Positions 51,293 to 54,338 of a DNA stretch of 54,338 nucleotides are shown in pieces. The first letter of the stretch is position 1, and every line of letters starts with the position of its first letter. The notes below the pieces were generated by a model. That model did not search any database and was not told the origin of the DNA. It worked only from the letters and a program-made list of their open reading frames with translations. The position numbers and the translations under genes were made by a program. Source of the stretch: Deltaproteobacteria bacterium (GTDB lineage: Bacteria > Bdellovibrionota > FAC87 > UBA2466); assembly GCA_900299195.1 (NCBI GenBank), contig OMIX01000031.1, forward strand, positions 1 through 54,338, read 5' to 3'.

Positions 51293-52885
51293 ATGAACAA
51301 AGCCATTCTCATTCTCACTTACCTTCTCCTACTTCTGAGCTGTTCTTCGCTCAATGAAAATAACAGAAATAACAGTTCCACACTCACTCCTGAAGAAACT
51401 AAGCAAGACCCTAACTTCCCTTTAGCGGAAGCATTTGATGCGTTGTTAAGGGGACTCCCCAACTCCAAAGACTTTACCCCAGTTACCTCGAAGGAATGTC
51501 GGCAATCCCCTTCAGCGCCTCTCTGTGCCTGTTTGAAAAAGATTAAGGCATTTAAAACTATTCGGGAACAGAAGAGTTCTGTTTACACTCCCAATCTGAC
51601 TAAACCCTTAGTTCCTATGATTCCAGTGTTCGCTCACAACAAGATTACCAACTGGGGGCAACTAAGGAAAGCCCCTCTGACAAATCTCTTAAAAGGATTT
51701 TTAGCCACCGATAAAAATCAGTTATTAATGATCGCTACCCGCTCGCTTGAAGAGAAACAATGTCCCAATCATGCTGCCGTTGCAGCCGCGGCTACTTTAG
51801 AGGACTACTTGCCCAACGACATTTCGATTTCTCTATTAGCGCAACTTTACGAAAAGGGGGGAACTTGTAAAAAAATCCCAGCCGCAGACCGAGAAAACTT
51901 TTTGACCCGTTCTGGACTTTTCTACTTCATGAATAAAAACTTTATAAAGTCGGAAGCCGTGTTGTCTCTAGTCTCACCGACAGATGCCTACTCCGGGAGA
52001 GCTAGTTATTGGTTATACCGAACCAAAAAAGAACTTCAAGATGCCCCGGGAAGTCTCGCAGCATTAAATCGTCTCGCCAATCAACACAAATTTTCATTTC
52101 ATCATTTGATGGCCTCCCATCAAGAAAATCGAGAGCCCATTCCGGAATTTAATCGTTCTTTAACCTTTAATCAAAGAAGCTCAAAACATCCTTCACTTAA
52201 CCCCTTGATTGAAGGCGTCGAAATTTTGAGTCGGTTAAACTTCTTTGAAAGCGCTCACCTGATAGTGGATTGGCTTTTGACTCAACCTAAGGCATTGGAA
52301 GCTGAAGTACGAATTTACTTATCCCAAATGGGGGACCCTCACGCCAAAGTGATCCAAATGCCCGGAATATTGATGTTTCATCCAAAATTACTTTCCAAAG
52401 AAACCCTCACTCTTAACTTCCCTCAGGCTTTCTTGCCCCTTTTTAATAAACACCGTCGATCGGTGAGTGCTTACCTTTTAATGGCTATTGCTCGACGAGA
52501 AAGTTCGTTTAATCCAAGAGCCGTATCTCCTGCAAATGCACAGGGGCTTTTGCAAATGAATCCAGAGACCGTAAAAACCCTCTTCCCAGACAAAAGTTTT
52601 GATTTGTTGGATCCCGAAACCAACATTTCCATTGCATCCCACTATTTAGCTAAAGTTTTAGATGAAATGAAAGGGAACTTGCCTGCAACGCTAGCGGCCT
52701 ACAATGCAGGAGAAGCTCAAGTGGTGAACTGGGAAAAAAGATACCCGACCGCAGATCGAATTTTGTGGATCGACCTCATTCCCTACCGAGAAACTCGCGA
52801 TTATGTCGCCAATGTTCTAAATTCCTACCACTGGTACAGAAAAATCTACGAAAACAATTCAGATTTTGGCGATCTTTTCCCTTAA
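51293..52885 (+). CDS. Lytic transglycosylase, Slt70-like lipoprotein
   Basis: 530 residues. Signal peptide with lipobox LLLSC (ILTYLLLLLSCSSL), then about 350 residues of helical repeats (superhelical U-domain as in Slt70) and a C-terminal SLT domain: LMAIARRESSFNPRAVSPAN, AQGLLQMNPETVKTLFP, and 'ATLAAYNAGEAQVVNWEKRY'. The catalytic Glu is in RRESSF. Start ATG 51293; a TTG at 51284 is in frame but less likely. It cleaves peptidoglycan in the periplasm. The stop overlaps the acyl-CoA dehydrogenase stop by 4 bases. Confidence 0.85.
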   Translation: MNKAILILTYLLLLLSCSSLNENNRNNSSTLTPEETKQDPNFPLAEAFDALLRGLPNSKDFTPVTSKECRQSPSAPLCACLKKIKAFKTIREQKSSVYTPNLTKPLVPMIPVFAHNKITNWGQLRKAPLTNLLKGFLATDKNQLLMIATRSLEEKQCPNHAAVAAAATLEDYLPNDISISLLAQLYEKGGTCKKIPAADRENFLTRSGLFYFMNKNFIKSEAVLSLVSPTDAYSGRASYWLYRTKKELQDAPGSLAALNRLANQHKFSFHHLMASHQENREPIPEFNRSLTFNQRSSKHPSLNPLIEGVEILSRLNFFESAHLIVDWLLTQPKALEAEVRIYLSQMGDPHAKVIQMPGILMFHPKLLSKETLTLNFPQAFLPLFNKHRRSVSAYLLMAIARRESSFNPRAVSPANAQGLLQMNPETVKTLFPDKSFDLLDPETNISIASHYLAKVLDEMKGNLPATLAAYNAGEAQVVNWEKRYPTADRILWIDLIPYRETRDYVANVLNSYHWYRKIYENNSDFGDLFP

Positions 52886-54282
52886 AGAGTATCCCATCCA
52901 TATCCCTCTCGCTCGACAGCATCTTTGGCTAGAGAAATAATCTCTTCATCATCGTTTTCATCAATTTTATTGAAGTTGCTGCGGACTCGACGAGAGACCT
53001 GCCCCGCAAAAACTTTCACGATCTCTTGTTCCCTTCGAGTGGCCTCCACGCCTTTTTCCTCAATTGCAGAAGTCACTCGACTGATCACACAAGCCAGAGC
53101 GAAAAGATCAATCATGATGTCAGCAAGTCTTCGGGTGGCAAATTGCTGTCCTACAATTTGTTTACCGTACTTACGCAAAAGTTTATCCACAAAAGAAGCA
53201 AGTTTTTTCGTACAATCCTCAAATACTTCGGCCTCTTGCTTGATCGCTGGATGTGCTTGAGTCATGGTAGCTTTGCCAAAGCCCGTCGCATAACTAACTC
53301 GCTTACGAGCATACTCCGATAAAACACCAAAACCTTTGATGGGATCCTGGAGCACCTTCCCTAAAGACTGAGCAACCTCTTTGAGTTGAGTCCCTACATC
53401 ATTCATCGCAGTTAAAGCGATGAACAACCTTAAAATATCATTAGTGCCTTCAAAAATCCGATTGATCCGACAATCTCTCATCAATCGCTCGTAGGGATAT
53501 TCACTCATGTAACCGGTCCCCCCAGCGACTTGAAGGGATTCGTCGAGAGTTCGCCATACACATTCAGTTGCAAATACTTTGCTAATGGCCGCTTCAACCG
53601 CGTAGTCTTGGTAACCGCGATCGGTTAAACCAGCCACCATGGAAACCACCGCTTCGCTCACATAACACTCGACCACCATGTGCCCAATTTTCTGCTGAAT
53701 GAGTCCATACTCAGAAATATTTTTTCCAAACTGCTGGCGGTTTTTTGCATGTTGGGTAGCTAAACGTATTGCCTTTTTCATCGCTCCAATACTGCCTCCG
53801 CCCAGACCCGTTCTACCCACGTTCAAAATCTTCATGGCAATTTTGAAACCTTTACCCACTTCACCCAGAACATGTTCCTCAGACAGTCGAACATTATCGA
53901 AACTCACGGTGGTGGTACTACTCGCTCTAAGCCCCATTTTGTCTTCGTGAGGCCCCGAAGTGACCCCAGGCAAATCACGGGTCACAATAAAAGCAGTCAT
54001 TTGACCTTCAGGCCCTTCGGTTTTTGCAAACACCGTAAAAAAATCTGCAATACCTCCGTTGGTGATCCAAAGTTTTTCGCCCGTTAAAATCCAGGAGTCT
54101 CCGTCTTTGACAGCTTTAGTCTTGATTCCAGCAGCGTCCGAACCTGCCGTACTTTCGGTAAGACAAAAAGCTGCAATCATCTCTCCCGAAACCAATTTAG
54201 GAAGATATTTTTGTTTTTGGGATTCGCTTCCAAACAATAATAATCCCCGCATTCCAATGGAACTATGGGCACCCGCCGTTAC
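52882..54282 (-). CDS. Acyl-CoA dehydrogenase, VLCAD-like, 5'-truncated
   Basis: 466 residues remain; the N-terminal 120-130 residues of a normal ~600-residue protein are beyond the contig end. 'FCLTESTAGSDAAGIKTKAV' and WILTGEKLWITNGGIADFFT hold the FAD/acyl-CoA contact motifs, GLRASSTTTVSFDNVRL follows, and RIFEGTNDILRLFIALTAM holds the catalytic Glu in the VLCAD/ACAD9 position. The extra C-terminal domain of about 180 residues is typical of very-long-chain dehydrogenases. It oxidises acyl-CoA to trans-2-enoyl-CoA, using FAD. Bases 54283-54338 are adapter, so the apparent N-terminus MYKRQ is artificial. Confidence 0.92.
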   Translation of the reverse strand, partial: VTAGAHSSIGMRGLLLFGSESQKQKYLPKLVSGEMIAAFCLTESTAGSDAAGIKTKAVKDGDSWILTGEKLWITNGGIADFFTVFAKTEGPEGQMTAFIVTRDLPGVTSGPHEDKMGLRASSTTTVSFDNVRLSEEHVLGEVGKGFKIAMKILNVGRTGLGGGSIGAMKKAIRLATQHAKNRQQFGKNISEYGLIQQKIGHMVVECYVSEAVVSMVAGLTDRGYQDYAVEAAISKVFATECVWRTLDESLQVAGGTGYMSEYPYERLMRDCRINRIFEGTNDILRLFIALTAMNDVGTQLKEVAQSLGKVLQDPIKGFGVLSEYARKRVSYATGFGKATMTQAHPAIKQEAEVFEDCTKKLASFVDKLLRKYGKQIVGQQFATRRLADIMIDLFALACVISRVTSAIEEKGVEATRREQEIVKVFAGQVSRRVRSNFNKIDENDDEEIISLAKDAVEREGYGWDTL

Positions 54283-54338
54283 CTGTCTCTTATACACATC
54301 TCCGAGCCCACGAGACGTAGAGGAATCTCGTATGCCGT
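54283..54338. other. Illumina Nextera adapter and i7 index (artefact)
   Basis: CTGTCTCTTATACACATCT (54283-54301) is the transposon mosaic end, followed by CCGAGCCCACGAGAC (54302-54316), an 8-base index GTAGAGGA (54317-54324) and ATCTCGTATGCCGT (54325-54338), the P7 end. It is library adapter read-through, not genome. Confidence 0.98.

Noticed and set aside
1-54338. CRISPR arrays, rRNA genes and insertion sequences
   Set aside because: No regularly spaced repeats, rRNA-like stretches or transposase genes were seen.

Overview
The window is about 54 kb of gene-dense, low-GC bacterial chromosome. It most resembles a Gram-negative member of the Bdellovibrionota or a neighbouring deltaproteobacterial-type lineage. 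The evidence is many lipobox proteins, an AsmA protein and flagellar L/P-ring genes (two membranes), CsrA-FliW beside flgKL, a sigma-54-type flagellar promoter, a CrtI/CrtB/CrtY/CrtE carotenoid set, and many exported proteins without recognisable families. The taxonomy is an inference from gene content. The last 56 bases are Illumina Nextera adapter and i7 index, so the right edge is a contig end from a short-read assembly and not natural sequence.

Layout. 1-6.2 kb: a collagen-like lipoprotein with a hairpin over its ribosome binding site, tRNA-Met, an exported orphan, an NCS1 permease, an exported methyltransferase-like protein, a DUF481 barrel, MscL and a small exported protein. 6.3-13.7 kb: ahcY with a SAH riboswitch, a MASE1 histidine kinase, an exported glycosidase-like protein, a tyrosine recombinase flanked by short repeats, a lipoprotein, a coiled-coil membrane protein and a GGQ release-factor-like protein. 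13.9-17.5 kb: a Wzz/BY-kinase-like protein, a barrel-like protein and a small lytic transglycosylase. 17.6-26.2 kb: a flagellar block on the minus strand, read in the order flgF-flgG-flgA-flgH-flgI-flgJ-flgM-flgN-flgK-flgL-csrA-fliW, with a sigma-54 promoter and two upstream dyads. 26.6-35.1 kb: a GDSL hydrolase, an altered SpeD homologue divergent from a membrane-only SpeE-like protein, HU, a peptide-binding lipoprotein, a COG2509 flavoprotein, tRNA-Gly plus a tRNA-derived remnant, and a repeat-rich lipoprotein. 35.1-40.3 kb: tRNA-Gln, AsmA, a lipoprotein, AMP nucleosidase and an unknown membrane protein.

40.4-50.2 kb is one apparent nine-gene minus-strand operon: a TPR-like exported protein, crtY, crtE, a crtI-crtB fusion, a histidine-rich membrane protein, mtnP, two glycosyltransferases of the TIGR04283 and TIGR04282 types, and a membrane spermidine-synthase-like protein. 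50.3-54.3 kb: an AhpD-like protein, CrcB, a large lytic transglycosylase and a 5'-truncated acyl-CoA dehydrogenase.

How the genes fit together. Several unlinked genes touch S-adenosylmethionine and its adenine by-products: AhcY (SAH), SpeD-like and SpeE-like proteins (decarboxylated SAM, methylthioadenosine), MtnP (MTA phosphorolysis), Amn (AMP to adenine) and an NCS1 base permease. The most unusual items are the carotenoid operon that continues into mtnP, sugar-transferase and speE-like genes, and the SpeD homologue that lacks the processing histidine while sitting next to a SpeE-type membrane domain with no catalytic half.
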